Assembly (NCBI RefSeq): GCF_045866565.1
Contig: NZ_BAAFZV010000002.1
Location: 744,001 to 808,000 of the forward strand
Length of the DNA: 64,000 nucleotides
Source: Cognatilysobacter claricitrinus
GTDB lineage: Bacteria; Pseudomonadota; Gammaproteobacteria; Xanthomonadales; Xanthomonadaceae
Reading direction: 5' to 3'
This document shows positions 46,632-55,601 of the stretch, in pieces (the first letter of the stretch is position 1; each line of letters opens with the position of its first letter). Under the pieces are notes generated by a model. It saw only the letters and a list, made by a program, of their open reading frames with translations. It searched no databases and was not told the origin of the DNA. Made by a program: the position numbers and the translations under genes.

Positions 46632-46635
46632 CGCC

Positions 46636-48081
46636 ATGCCGGTCGCGATCGTCTGGTTCCGGAACGACCTGCGGCTTGACGACAACCCGGCGCTGCAGGC
46701 CGCACTCGATGGCGGCTTCGATGTCGTGCCGGTGTATATCCACGATCCGGACGGCGAGGGCGAATGGGCGCCGGGTGCGGCGTCGAACGCGTGGCGGGCG
46801 CGATCGCTGCAGGCGCTCGATGACGCGTTGCACGCGCGTGGCAATGCGCTTCGATTTTTCCTCGGGCACGCGGGGCCAACGCTCGCAGGCATCGCCGCCG
46901 CGACAGGCGCCGACGCTGTGTTTTGGAATCGCCGCTACGAGCCCGCGGTCGAAACGCGCGACGCACGCATCAAGCGCGAACTGCGCGAGCAGGGGCTGCA
47001 GGTCGAGAGCTTCAACGGCGCGCTGCTGTTCGAACCCTGGACGCTGAAGACGGGGAAGGGCGGGCCGTATCGCGTGTTCACCCCGTTCTATCGCGCCGCG
47101 CTCGCACACTGGGCGCCGACGTCGCCGCAGGACGCCCCCGAACGCATTCCGCACAGCGACGACGGCCCTGCCGGCGTGCTGATCGACCAGCTTCGGCTGA
47201 CCCCGGAACGCAGCTGGGACGACGGTTTCTGGTCGCACTGGACACCGGGTGAAGGCGGGGCGCGCGATGCGCTCGAGGTGTTCGTCGACGGCGCATTGCA
47301 CGGCTACGTCGAAGGCCGCGATCGTCCGGATCGTGCCGGCACATCGCGCCTGTCGCCGCACCTGCATTTCGGCGAGATCGCCGTATGGCGCGTGGTGCAT
47401 GCCGTCGACGCGCAGCGCGGGACCGTTTCCGATGCACAGGTCGACGCGTTCCTGCGTCAGCTCGTATGGCGCGAATTCGCGACGCATCTTCTGCACCACT
47501 TCCCGCACACGCCCGAGCGCGATCTCGACGAACGGTTCGCGACATTCGACTGGACAAGGCCGGGACGCTCGACGATCGACCGCTGGCGTCGCGGCCGCAC
47601 CGGCGTTCCGATCGTCGACGCCGGCATGCGCGAGCTGTGGGCGACCGGCTGGATGCACAACCGCGTACGCATGATCGTCGCCAGCTACCTGTGCAAGCAC
47701 ATGCGCGTGCACTGGCGCACCGGTGCCGAATGGTTCCGCGACACGCTGGTCGATGCCGACCTCGCCAACAACACGATGGGCTGGCAGTGGGTCGCCGGCA
47801 CGGGCGCCGATGCGGCGCCGTACTTCCGCGTGTTCAACCCGGTGACGCAGGCCGAGCGCTTCGACCCGCGCGGCGACTATGTCGCGCAGTGGGTGCCGGA
47901 ACTGGCGCATGTCCCGATGCCGTTGCGCCATGCGCCGTGGCGCGATCCGGTGCTTCTCGCGCGCGTTGCGCCGTCGTACCCGAAGACGCCGCTCGTCGAC
48001 CTCGCGCGCGGCCGCGATGATGCGCTGCTCGCTTATCGAAAGTTGCGTGATGCTCGACGTGGCGACGACGAACATCGCTAG
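46636..48081 (+). CDS. phrB: deoxyribodipyrimidine photolyase
   Basis: FAD-dependent, light-driven repair of cyclobutane pyrimidine dimers, 481 residues. The N-terminal antenna domain opens with VAIVWFRNDLRLDDNPAL; the FAD domain contains GTSRLSPHLHFGEI, WREFATHLLHHFP, the region TGVPIVDAGMRELWATGWMHNR given here in part (GMRELWATGWMHNR), and GWQWVAGTGADAAPYFRVFNP in part. These match class I CPD photolyases rather than (6-4) or DASH forms. It follows alr by 4 bp, and the repair cassette lies 1 kb downstream. Confidence 0.94.
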   Translation: MPVAIVWFRNDLRLDDNPALQAALDGGFDVVPVYIHDPDGEGEWAPGAASNAWRARSLQALDDALHARGNALRFFLGHAGPTLAGIAAATGADAVFWNRRYEPAVETRDARIKRELREQGLQVESFNGALLFEPWTLKTGKGGPYRVFTPFYRAALAHWAPTSPQDAPERIPHSDDGPAGVLIDQLRLTPERSWDDGFWSHWTPGEGGARDALEVFVDGALHGYVEGRDRPDRAGTSRLSPHLHFGEIAVWRVVHAVDAQRGTVSDAQVDAFLRQLVWREFATHLLHHFPHTPERDLDERFATFDWTRPGRSTIDRWRRGRTGVPIVDAGMRELWATGWMHNRVRMIVASYLCKHMRVHWRTGAEWFRDTLVDADLANNTMGWQWVAGTGADAAPYFRVFNPVTQAERFDPRGDYVAQWVPELAHVPMPLRHAPWRDPVLLARVAPSYPKTPLVDLARGRDDALLAYRKLRDARRGDDEHR

Positions 48082-48164
48082 ACCCTGAACGGCGCTGTCG
48101 TCCCTCACCTGTCGCTGACGACGCCGCACCTAGCGTGGCGCCGTCGAAGCCCCGAGGGTCACCC

Positions 48165-48842
48165 ATGAAGACAACGTCCACGCTCCTACTCACCGCATTG
48201 ATCGGCGCACTCGTCGCCGGTTGCGCGACCGCCCCGAATTCCTACACCACCAATCCCGACACCAATGACCGCACGCGCAATGGCGCGCTCATCGGTGCCG
48301 CAGTCGGCGCGGTTGCCGGCGTGCTGACCGGCGATGACGCCGTCGAGCGTCGCCAGCACGCGCTCATCGGCGCCGGCGTCGGCGCACTCGCCGGCGGTGC
48401 AGTCGGCAACTACCAGGACCGTCAGGAACGTGCGCTGCGCGACAGCCTGCAGGGCACGGGCGTCGGCGTGACGCGCCAGGGCGACAATATCGTCCTCACC
48501 ATGCCCGACGCGATCACGTTCAGCACCAACAGCTCGGCACTGCAGCCGCAGTTCCGCCCGGTGCTCGACAACCTGGCGAGCACGCTGACCCAGTACGGTC
48601 AGACGGTGATCAACGTCGCCGGTCACACCGACCAGCGCGGCGACGCGAGCTACAACCTCAACCTGTCGCAGCAGCGCGCGGAGTCGGTCGCGGGCTACCT
48701 CAACACCAAGGGTGTGACGCGCGACCGCATGGTCGTCGTCGGCCGCGGCGAAACGCAGCTGCTGTGCACGGAGAACACCGAGTCGTGCTGGTCGCGTAAT
48801 CGTCGCGTCGAAATCACGCTGGTGCCGCTGCGCCAGGGTTGA
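48165..48842 (+). CDS. OmpA-family lipoprotein with glycine zipper
   Basis: Outer-membrane lipoprotein of 225 residues. The signal peptide ends with lipobox (LVAGC), then a glycine-zipper stretch of alternating Gly/Ala small residues at about 40-82 (GALIGAAVGAVAG and GAGVGALAGGAVG) and an OmpA domain (130-222) that binds peptidoglycan (VNVAGHTDQRGD, LSQQRAESVAGYL, SRNRRVEITL). ATG 48165 is preceded by GAGGG. Similar to YiaD/PAL-type lipoproteins. It lies after phr and before a strong terminator, so it is probably a single gene. Confidence 0.9.
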   Translation: MKTTSTLLLTALIGALVAGCATAPNSYTTNPDTNDRTRNGALIGAAVGAVAGVLTGDDAVERRQHALIGAGVGALAGGAVGNYQDRQERALRDSLQGTGVGVTRQGDNIVLTMPDAITFSTNSSALQPQFRPVLDNLASTLTQYGQTVINVAGHTDQRGDASYNLNLSQQRAESVAGYLNTKGVTRDRMVVVGRGETQLLCTENTESCWSRNRRVEITLVPLRQG

Positions 48843-48861
48843 TCCGTTCATCGGGCGGGGG

Positions 48862-48898
48862 AAGGCGGAGTGCTGCGGCACTCCGCCTTTCTTTTTTC
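48862..48898 (+). terminator. rho-independent terminator after OmpA-type lipoprotein gene
   Basis: Twelve-base-pair stem (AAGGCGGAGTGC / GCACTCCGCCTT), TGCG loop, followed by TTCTTTTTT. It is a textbook intrinsic terminator. Confidence 0.9.
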
Positions 48899-48925
48899 GG
48901 GGCGGCGGCGGAATGCTCCCGCGCC

Positions 48926-48955
48926 GATTCTGATTCCGACTCCGATGCCGATGCC
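48926..48955 (+). repeat. degenerate hexanucleotide repeat
   Basis: Five consecutive six-base units fitting GAYKCY (GATTCT, GATTCC, GACTCC, GATGCC, GATGCC) in the gap between the lipoprotein terminator and the exonuclease gene. It has no evident open frame use. Confidence 0.5.
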
Positions 48956-49107
48956 GCGATCCAGGCTCCGACTCCCAGCGGCCGTCGAACCGGTGCGCGA
49001 AAGTGTGAGCCGGACGCGCGTCCGTCACAGGGAGTGAGACGAAGCCCACGTACGGTCACGTCGCGCTCTTGTCGGCGCGATGACGTCCCGCTGCCTACGG
49101 TCGCTCC

Positions 49108-50103
49108 ATGTCTTCCGACCTTGTCGTCCTTCGTCGCGAAGGGCTCTATTGCCCGCAGGGCGATTTCTACATCGATCCCTGGAAACCGGTCGAGCGCGCG
49201 GTGATCACGCACGGTCACGGCGACCACGCACGTCCCGGCAATGCCGAATATTTCGCCGCGCGCGATGGCCTGCCGATCCTGCGCTGGCGACTGGGCGACC
49301 AGGCCTATCGTGCCTTCGACTACGGCGAATCGTTCGAGATCGGCCACGCGCGGGTGTCGTTCCATTCCGCCGGGCACGTGCTCGGTTCGGCGCAGGTGCG
49401 CATCGAAGTCGACGGTCAGGTGTGGGTCGCATCGGGCGACTACAAGCGCCAGCACGATCCGACCTGCGCGCCGTTCGAAGTCGTCGACTGCGACACCTTC
49501 ATCACCGAGGCGACGTTCGGTCTGCCCATCTACCGTTGGCCCGACACCAGCGACGTGGCGCGCGAGATCGTGGAATGGCGCGACCACTGCGCATCGCGCG
49601 GCGAAGCGGCGGTGCTGCTGTGCTACGCGCTGGGGAAAGCGCAGCGCGTGCTCGCGGAACTCGCCATGTGGACCGATCGCCCGGTGTTCCTGCACGGCGC
49701 GGTGGCCGCCGGCGTGCAGGTGTATCGCGACGCCGGCATCCGCATGGTCGATACGTTACCGGTGTCGGAAACGGCGAAAGGCGCGGAGTTCGCCGGCGAG
49801 CTGGTGCTGGCGCCGCCGTCCGCCGCAGGCAGTCCGTGGATGCGGCGCTTCCGTCGCGCGCAGACCGGCTTCGCATCCGGTTGGATGCGCGTTCGCGGCA
49901 ATCGCAGGCGACGCAACTACGATCGCGGCTTCGTCATCTCCGACCACGCGGATTGGCCGGACCTGATCCGGACGATCCGCGAAACCGGCGCGCGGCGCGT
50001 CATCGCCACGCACGGCAACACCGACGCGATCATCCGTGCGCTCATCGAGGACGGCATCGCCGCCGAGGCGTTCGCAACCGACTACGGCGGGGAAGCGGAA
50101 TGA
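49108..50103 (+). CDS. ligase-associated DNA exonuclease (metallo-beta-lactamase fold)
   Basis: Nuclease of the MBL/beta-CASP-like fold, 331 residues, first gene of a four-gene repair cassette (exonuclease, ligase, Lhr-type helicase, phosphoesterase). The metal site opens with HGHGDH at 35-40 and continues with SAGHVLGSAQV, ASGDYKRQHDP and SDHADW near the end. Homologues in such clusters are manganese-dependent DNA exonucleases. ATG 49108 starts the conserved MSSDLVVLRREGLYC. Its stop overlaps the ligase start by 4 bp. Not the same as RNase J or CPSF, which it resembles in fold. Confidence 0.9.
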   Translation: MSSDLVVLRREGLYCPQGDFYIDPWKPVERAVITHGHGDHARPGNAEYFAARDGLPILRWRLGDQAYRAFDYGESFEIGHARVSFHSAGHVLGSAQVRIEVDGQVWVASGDYKRQHDPTCAPFEVVDCDTFITEATFGLPIYRWPDTSDVAREIVEWRDHCASRGEAAVLLCYALGKAQRVLAELAMWTDRPVFLHGAVAAGVQVYRDAGIRMVDTLPVSETAKGAEFAGELVLAPPSAAGSPWMRRFRRAQTGFASGWMRVRGNRRRRNYDRGFVISDHADWPDLIRTIRETGARRVIATHGNTDAIIRALIEDGIAAEAFATDYGGEAE

Positions 50104-51692
50104 AGCGCTTCGCCGCGCTCTATACGGAGCTCGATCGCAGCACCGCGACGCTCGACAAGCGCGCGGCGCTGGTCGCGTACTTCCGCGACGCGCCGCAGGA
50201 GGACGCGGTGTGGGCGCTGTGGCTGCTGTCCGGCGGCAAGCTCGGGAAGATCGCCAACACACGCGAGTTGCGCGAATGGCTGTCGCAGGAAACCGGCACG
50301 CCCGAATGGTTGTTCGACGACAGCTATGCGCACGTCGGGGACCTCGCCGAGACGCTCACGCTGCTGTTCGACGATCCGCCCAAAGGCGTGATCGACATCC
50401 CGTTGCACGACTGGATCGAGAAACGCCTCGTTCCCGTCGCCGGGCGCGATCCGGCGCTGCGTCGCGCAGCCGTCGTCGAGGGCTGGCGGTCGCTGTGCGC
50501 CGACGAACGCCTCGCGTTCAACAAGTTGCTGACCGGCGCGCTGCGCGTCGGCGTTTCGCAGCGCCTGGTGCAGCAGGCGCTGGCCGAGATGTCGGGCGTC
50601 GACATCGCACGCATCGCGCAACGCATGCTCGGCAACTGGGCGCCGACGCCGCAGTTCCTGCGCGACCTGCTGAATCCCGACGAGTTGCCAGGCGATCGCG
50701 AGCAACCGTATCCGTTCTTCCTTGCGTCGCCGCTGGAGGCTGAAGCAGAAACCCTCGGTTCGATCGACGACTGGTTGCTCGAGTGGAAGTGGGACGGGAT
50801 ACGCCTGCAGCTCATTCGTCGCGGACCGGAGATCGCGCTGTGGTCGCGTGGCGAGGAACGCCTCGACGGTCGTTTCCCCGAGATCGAGGACGCAGCGACC
50901 GTGCTGCCACGCGACTGCGTGATCGACGGCGAGCTGATGGCGTGGCGCGCGGGCGACGAACAGCCGATGCCGTTCACCGCCTTGCAGACCCGCATCCAGC
51001 GTCGCAAGCCCGGCCCTAAGACGCTCGCCGACACGCCGGTGTGCGTGCTCGCCTACGACCTTCTCGAACTCGATGGCCGCGACCTGCGCGAGCTTCCGCT
51101 CGCCGAACGGCGCGCGATGCTCGATGACCTGCTGTCGTCGACGAACGATCCGCGCATCGTGCCGTCCCCCGTGGTCGACGCCGGCGACTGGTCCGAGGCG
51201 CTCGCACTGCGCGAAGCGGCGCGGCAACGCGGCGTCGAAGGGTTGATGTTGAAACGCCGATCGTCGACGTACCAGATCGGTCGCCGGCGCGGCGACTGGT
51301 GGAAGTGGAAGATCGATCCGCTGAACATCGACGCGGTGCTCATCTACGCGCAGTCCGGACATGGGCGGCGCAGCACGCTGTTCACGGACTACACGTTCGG
51401 CCTGTGGGATGGCGATGCGCTGGTGCCCGTCGCCAAGGCGTACTCGGGGCTGGACGACAAGGAAATCCTCGCGCTCGATCGCTGGATCCGCGCGCACACG
51501 CTCGAACGTTTCGGGCCGGTGCGTTCGGTCGAGGCCGCGCATGTCTTCGAACTCGGCTTCGAAGCGGTGAACAAATCGAGCCGGCACAAATCCGGCATCG
51601 CCGTGCGCTTCCCGCGCATCCTGCGCTGGCGTCACGACAAGGTGCCGCACGATGCCGATCGCCTGGATACGTTGCGGGCGCTCGCGCGATGA
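50100..51692 (+). CDS. ATP-dependent DNA ligase of repair cassette
   Basis: ATP-dependent ligase (530 residues) distinct from the NAD-dependent replicative LigA. An N-terminal helical DNA-binding domain (1-200) precedes the adenylation domain with nucleophile Lys230 in EWKWDGIRL; motifs VIDGELMAWRAG, LAYDLLELDGRDL, EGLMLKRRSSTY and WWKWKIDPLN follow, then an OB domain (YTFGLWDGDALVPV). The helical domain plus catalytic core matches cassette-type LigB/LigC-like enzymes rather than LigD, as no primase or nuclease parts are fused. It overlaps the exonuclease by 4 bp and lhr by 4 bp. Confidence 0.92.
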   Translation: MKRFAALYTELDRSTATLDKRAALVAYFRDAPQEDAVWALWLLSGGKLGKIANTRELREWLSQETGTPEWLFDDSYAHVGDLAETLTLLFDDPPKGVIDIPLHDWIEKRLVPVAGRDPALRRAAVVEGWRSLCADERLAFNKLLTGALRVGVSQRLVQQALAEMSGVDIARIAQRMLGNWAPTPQFLRDLLNPDELPGDREQPYPFFLASPLEAEAETLGSIDDWLLEWKWDGIRLQLIRRGPEIALWSRGEERLDGRFPEIEDAATVLPRDCVIDGELMAWRAGDEQPMPFTALQTRIQRRKPGPKTLADTPVCVLAYDLLELDGRDLRELPLAERRAMLDDLLSSTNDPRIVPSPVVDAGDWSEALALREAARQRGVEGLMLKRRSSTYQIGRRRGDWWKWKIDPLNIDAVLIYAQSGHGRRSTLFTDYTFGLWDGDALVPVAKAYSGLDDKEILALDRWIRAHTLERFGPVRSVEAAHVFELGFEAVNKSSRHKSGIAVRFPRILRWRHDKVPHDADRLDTLRALAR

Positions 51693-54427
51693 GCGGCGGC
51701 TGGCTGTTGAAAGGGCTCGCGGCGTCGGAGGGCGAGGACGACCCTTACGCGGCGTATCCCGAGCGACCCGATCCGAATGCGCCACGGCAGACGGTCGAAT
51801 CGATCCGGCGGGAAAAAGCACGTCGCGCGGCGGCGGAACGGCGTCGCGTCGAATCGGCCGCGCGCGCGGAGCGCTTGCGGCAACTGGAACAACGCGTAGG
51901 CGAAGACGACGCGATCTGCGCGCTGGAAGGTGTCATCGACACGCCGTCGCGCACGCGCAAACGTTTGCCTTCCGCATCGGACGATCCCGAGCAGGTGCTT
52001 GCCGACTGGTTCGCGAGCCGCGGCTGGTCGCCGGCGCCATTCCAGCGCGAGGTGTGGTCACGTTATTTGCGCGGCGAAAGCGGGCTGCTGCACACGCCGA
52101 CGGGCAGCGGCAAGACGCTGGCCGCGTTCGGCGGCGCGATGATCGAAGCGATCGCGGACACGCAGGGCAGGGGAGTCGTCGCGTCGCCGACGCGCGATCT
52201 CAAGGTGCTGTGGGTGACCCCATTGCGCGCGCTCGCCACCGACACATTGCGCGCGCTGCGCGAACCCGCGGACGCGCTCGGCCTCGACTGGGCGATCGGC
52301 CTGCGCACCGGCGATGCGAGCGCGCGCGACAAGAAGCTCGCGCGCGACGGACGACTCGACGCACTGGTGACGACGCCTGAATCGCTCGCCCTGCTGCTTT
52401 CGTATCCCGAGACCGCCGAACGGATGGCGTCGCTGCGCTGCATCGTCGTCGATGAATGGCACGAGCTTCTCGGAACGAAGCGCGGCGTGCTGCTGCAACT
52501 GTGCCTGGCGCGGTTGCGCGCACTCTCGCCGTCGCTGCGTATCTGGGGGCTGTCGGCGACACTGGGCAACCTCGACGAAGCGCGCGACGTGCTGTTGCCA
52601 CACGCGCCGCAATCCGTGGTCGTCTCCGGTGCGACGCCACGCGCGGTCACGCTCGAAACACTGCTGCCTGACGCGGGCGAGCGATTTCCGTGGGCTGGCC
52701 ACCTCGGCCTTGCGCAGCTGTCGCGCGTCGCCGAGCGCATCTTCGACGCGCGCACGAGCCTGCTGTTCACCAACACGCGCGCGTTCGCCGAGCTGTGGCA
52801 TCAGGCGCTGCAGGCCGTGTGGCCGGAGGATCCGGCGACGCTCGCCCTGCATCACGGTTCGCTCGATCCCGCGCTTCGCGCCGAGGTCGAAGCCGGGCTA
52901 CGCGACGGCAGCGTGCGCTGCGTGGTCGCGACGTCGAGCCTCGATCTCGGCGTCGACTTCCCGGCGGTCGACCAGGTGTTCCAGCTCGGCAGCCCGAAGG
53001 GCACCGCGCGACTGTTGCAGCGTGCGGGCCGCGCCAAGCATCGCCCCGGCGAATCCGGTCAGGTGGTCTGCGTCCCGACGCACATGCTGGAGCTCGTCGA
53101 GTTCGCGGCGGTGCGCGAAGCGGTGACGGCGGGCGAAGTCGAAGCACGTCGTCCGCCCCGCATGAGCCTGGACGTTCTCGCACAGCATTGCGTGACGCTC
53201 GCGCTGGGCGGTGGCTTCGATGCCGACGAACTGCTGCGCGAAGTGCGCGGCACGCACGCGTTCGCGGGATTGGCCGACGAAGCCTGGCAGTCGGTGCTCG
53301 ACTTCATCGTGCAGGGAGGCCGCGCGCTCGAGCACTATCCCGACTTCCAGCGCGTGGTGCGCGAGGAAGACGGCCGGTACGCGGTGCACGATCGTCGCGT
53401 CGCGCTGCGGCATCGGTTGTCGATCGGCACGATCACCAGCGAAGGCAGCGTCGCAGTCAAGCTGGTGCGCGGCGGCACGCTGGGCGCGGTGGAGGAGGGG
53501 TTCGTCGCACGACTGAAGCCGGGCGATCGCTTTCTGTTCTCGGGCCGCATGTTGCAGCTGGTGCGCATGGAAGCAATGACCGCGCTGGTGAAACGCGCGC
53601 CGCCGGGCGAAGGGCTGGTGCCGCAATGGACGGGCATCAAGCAGCCGCTGTCCATGGAACTCGCGTCGCGCGTCGAACGCCTGCTCGCGAGACCGGTCGA
53701 CGTGCCGGAGATGCGCGCGGTCGCGGCTCTGCTCGATCTGCAGTCACGCATCTCGTCACTGCCGCGACGCGGACAGCTCCTGGTCGAATGGACCAAGACG
53801 CGCGAAGGCACGCAGCTGTTCGTCTTTCCGTTCGCCGGGCGCCTCGCCAACGAAGGGCTCGCGGCGCTGGTGTCGCTGCGATGGGGGCGGCTGGAGCCGA
53901 ACACGTTCGGCTACGCGGCGAACGACTACGGATTCGTGCTGAAGCCGGCGCGCGAGCCGCGCGTCGAAGAAGATCTCCTGCACGAGCTGATGTCGCCTGA
54001 TCGACTGTTCGAAGACCTGCGCGAAAGCCTCAACCTGGGTGAACTGGCTCGACGCCAGTTCCGCGAAATCGCGCGCATCGCCGGCCTGCTTCCTCCGACG
54101 GTTCCCGGCCGCCCGCAGAAAAGCATGCGCCAGCTGCAGGCATCGAGCGGCCTGCTGTACGACGTGCTGCAACGCTACGACCCGCACCACATGCTGCTGG
54201 AGCTCGCCGAACGCGAGGTGTTCGCCGGGCAGCTCGAGGTGCAGCGCCTGCAACGCGTGCTCGACGACTGCGCATCGCGCGAGGTCATGCTGCTGCGCCC
54301 ACGGGGGTTGACGCCGCTTTCGTTCCCGCTGTGGGCGGAAGGCCTGCGTGGACAGCTCAGCACCGAAGACTGGAAGACGCGCGTGCAGCGGGCGGCGAGT
54401 CGATTGGAAAAGCGCCATGGCCGCTGA
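51689..54427 (+). CDS. lhr: Lhr-Core type DEXH helicase with charged N-terminal extension
   Basis: ATP-dependent 3'-5' DNA/RNA:DNA helicase of 912 residues. Walker A is TGSGKT with Lys142, then TTPESLALLLS, the DEWH box at 255-258, LSATLGNLDEA, TSSLDLGVDF and LLQRAGRAKHRPGE (motif VI); the winged-helix and beta-barrel Lhr core follow to the end. The first ~100 residues are not helicase: they contain GEDDPYAAYPERPDP and a strongly charged Arg/Glu/Ala helix (about 38-75) before the conserved DWFASRGWSPAPFQREVW start (given partly). ATG 51689 overlaps the ligase stop by 4 bp, so this N-terminus is well supported. It overlaps the phosphoesterase by 11 bp. Confidence 0.92.
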   Translation: MSGGWLLKGLAASEGEDDPYAAYPERPDPNAPRQTVESIRREKARRAAAERRRVESAARAERLRQLEQRVGEDDAICALEGVIDTPSRTRKRLPSASDDPEQVLADWFASRGWSPAPFQREVWSRYLRGESGLLHTPTGSGKTLAAFGGAMIEAIADTQGRGVVASPTRDLKVLWVTPLRALATDTLRALREPADALGLDWAIGLRTGDASARDKKLARDGRLDALVTTPESLALLLSYPETAERMASLRCIVVDEWHELLGTKRGVLLQLCLARLRALSPSLRIWGLSATLGNLDEARDVLLPHAPQSVVVSGATPRAVTLETLLPDAGERFPWAGHLGLAQLSRVAERIFDARTSLLFTNTRAFAELWHQALQAVWPEDPATLALHHGSLDPALRAEVEAGLRDGSVRCVVATSSLDLGVDFPAVDQVFQLGSPKGTARLLQRAGRAKHRPGESGQVVCVPTHMLELVEFAAVREAVTAGEVEARRPPRMSLDVLAQHCVTLALGGGFDADELLREVRGTHAFAGLADEAWQSVLDFIVQGGRALEHYPDFQRVVREEDGRYAVHDRRVALRHRLSIGTITSEGSVAVKLVRGGTLGAVEEGFVARLKPGDRFLFSGRMLQLVRMEAMTALVKRAPPGEGLVPQWTGIKQPLSMELASRVERLLARPVDVPEMRAVAALLDLQSRISSLPRRGQLLVEWTKTREGTQLFVFPFAGRLANEGLAALVSLRWGRLEPNTFGYAANDYGFVLKPAREPRVEEDLLHELMSPDRLFEDLRESLNLGELARRQFREIARIAGLLPPTVPGRPQKSMRQLQASSGLLYDVLQRYDPHHMLLELAEREVFAGQLEVQRLQRVLDDCASREVMLLRPRGLTPLSFPLWAEGLRGQLSTEDWKTRVQRAASRLEKRHGR

Positions 54428-55118
54428 CCACGGGCTCTGGGTCGAGGGCGACATCGCCGGCGAGTCGATGCACCTGCTCGCGGCGCGCGCGTTGTACTGG
54501 CCGCGCATGCGCCGGCTGTTCCTGTCGGATCTGCATCTGGGCAAGGCGGATGTTTTCCGTCGCGCAGGCGTCGGCCTTCCGCGCGGCGGGACGATGCGCG
54601 ATCTCGGTCGCCTTGCCGACGCCGTGGCGCTGACGGGCGCAACATCGGTCTGCATCCTCGGTGATGTCGTGCACGGCGCGGTGTACGACAGCGCGTGGCT
54701 GCGCGACTGGGCCGCATGGCGCGATGCGCATCCGCAGGTCGTCGTCGCGGCGCTGACCGGCAATCACGATCGCGCGCTCGCCGATGCCGGGCTCGAAGTC
54801 GAACTGCTCGGCGACGCCTGCGACATCGGTCCGTTCGCGCTCCGGCATGAGCCGGTCGAGGTGCATGGCCTGCATGTCCTCAGCGGCCATCTGCACCCGT
54901 GCGTGGGCATCGCCGAGCTCGGGCCGCGCCGCTGGCCGGTGTTCTGGTTGCAGCAGCGACTGACGGTGCTGCCCGCGTTCTCGGAATTCACGGGCGGCTG
55001 CCAGGTGGATGCGTCGCGCGGCGACGGGCTGGTCGTCTGCGCCGCAGGCACCGCCGCGTGGATCCGGCGCCCGGTCTCCGCTGAACCCGCGCGCGGCTAC
55101 AGCCGCTGGAAAGGTTGA
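54417..55118 (+). CDS. ligase-associated metallophosphoesterase (MPE/PdeM type)
   Basis: Calcineurin-fold phosphoesterase of 233 residues and last gene of the repair cassette. Metal ligands are Asp38 and His40 (SDLHLGK), Asp in LGDVVHG, GNHD at 115-118 with Asn116 and His117, and the His of GHLHP. Homologues in this cluster are DNA-associated phosphodiesterases with little activity on folded substrates. The ATG at 54417 lies inside the end of lhr, 11 bp overlap, with GGAA upstream. tmRNA follows about 50 bp later from its own promoter. Confidence 0.87.
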   Translation: MAADHGLWVEGDIAGESMHLLAARALYWPRMRRLFLSDLHLGKADVFRRAGVGLPRGGTMRDLGRLADAVALTGATSVCILGDVVHGAVYDSAWLRDWAAWRDAHPQVVVAALTGNHDRALADAGLEVELLGDACDIGPFALRHEPVEVHGLHVLSGHLHPCVGIAELGPRRWPVFWLQQRLTVLPAFSEFTGGCQVDASRGDGLVVCAAGTAAWIRRPVSAEPARGYSRWKG

Positions 55119-55142
55119 GGTGGCGGCTGCGGGGCCTATACT
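55115..55142 (+). promoter_or_regulatory. promoter of ssrA
   Basis: -35 TTGAGG (55115-55120), 16-base spacer, -10 TATACT (55137-55142). It lies 28 bases upstream of the mature tmRNA 5' end; the -35 covers the end of the phosphoesterase gene. Confidence 0.65.
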
Positions 55143-55170
55143 GCTTGTGTCAGCGGAAGATGCTGTCCCC

Positions 55171-55524
55171 GGGGGTGCACTGGCTTCGACGGGGGTCGCG
55201 AAATCGCTTGGCGCATGCCGAGGGGGTAGCTTTCCTCGTAAATCCAGCTGCAAAACTCTAGTTGCCAACGACGACAACTACGCTCTCGCCGCTTAAGGCG
55301 TAAGCCCCGAAACAGCTTGTGTCCGTGCTCGCTGCGTAGGGTCATTATCACGGAATCGCCGGTGATGGCTGCCTGTCAGTCGCCGGTTAACCCAAAGCGG
55401 GCTGGTCTGCCGATGCGCTTTGCGCGCCGTGCTGTTGGTGGACGAGATCTAACGGAGCGCTAAGCATGTAGTGCCGGGGATGGAGTGCCTTCGGACGGGG
55501 GTTCGATTCCCCCCACCTCCACCA
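55171..55524 (+). ncRNA. ssrA: transfer-messenger RNA
   Basis: Rescues stalled ribosomes together with SmpB. The 5' GGGGGTG pairs with CACCTCC before the 3' ACCA in the acceptor stem (one G-U pair), and the T arm near the 3' end reads GGTTCGATTCC. The tag frame starts at 55264 (GCC) and encodes ANDDNYALAA, ending in TAA at 55294-55296, with the alanine from the tRNA part before it. The 354-nt length is normal. The tag equals that of Pseudomonas and differs from the longer tag I recall for Xanthomonas. Confidence 0.96.
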
Positions 55525-55529
55525 ACACG

Positions 55530-55560
55530 GAGCCCAGCCGAAAGGCTGGGCTCTTTTTTT
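55530..55560 (+). terminator. terminator of ssrA
   Basis: Ten-base-pair stem GAGCCCAGCC / GGCTGGGCTC with a GAAA tetraloop, followed by at least seven T. It begins 5 bases after the mature 3' end. Confidence 0.92.
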
Positions 55561-55601
55561 GCCCGTCACGACGCTGCGCATCGCGACGGTATGCTGTGGC
55601 G

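Noticed and set aside
49080..49107. Ligase reading frame starting at 49080
   Set aside because: The ligase frame is open through the exonuclease gene, but the conserved protein starts at ATG 50100, which overlaps the exonuclease stop.
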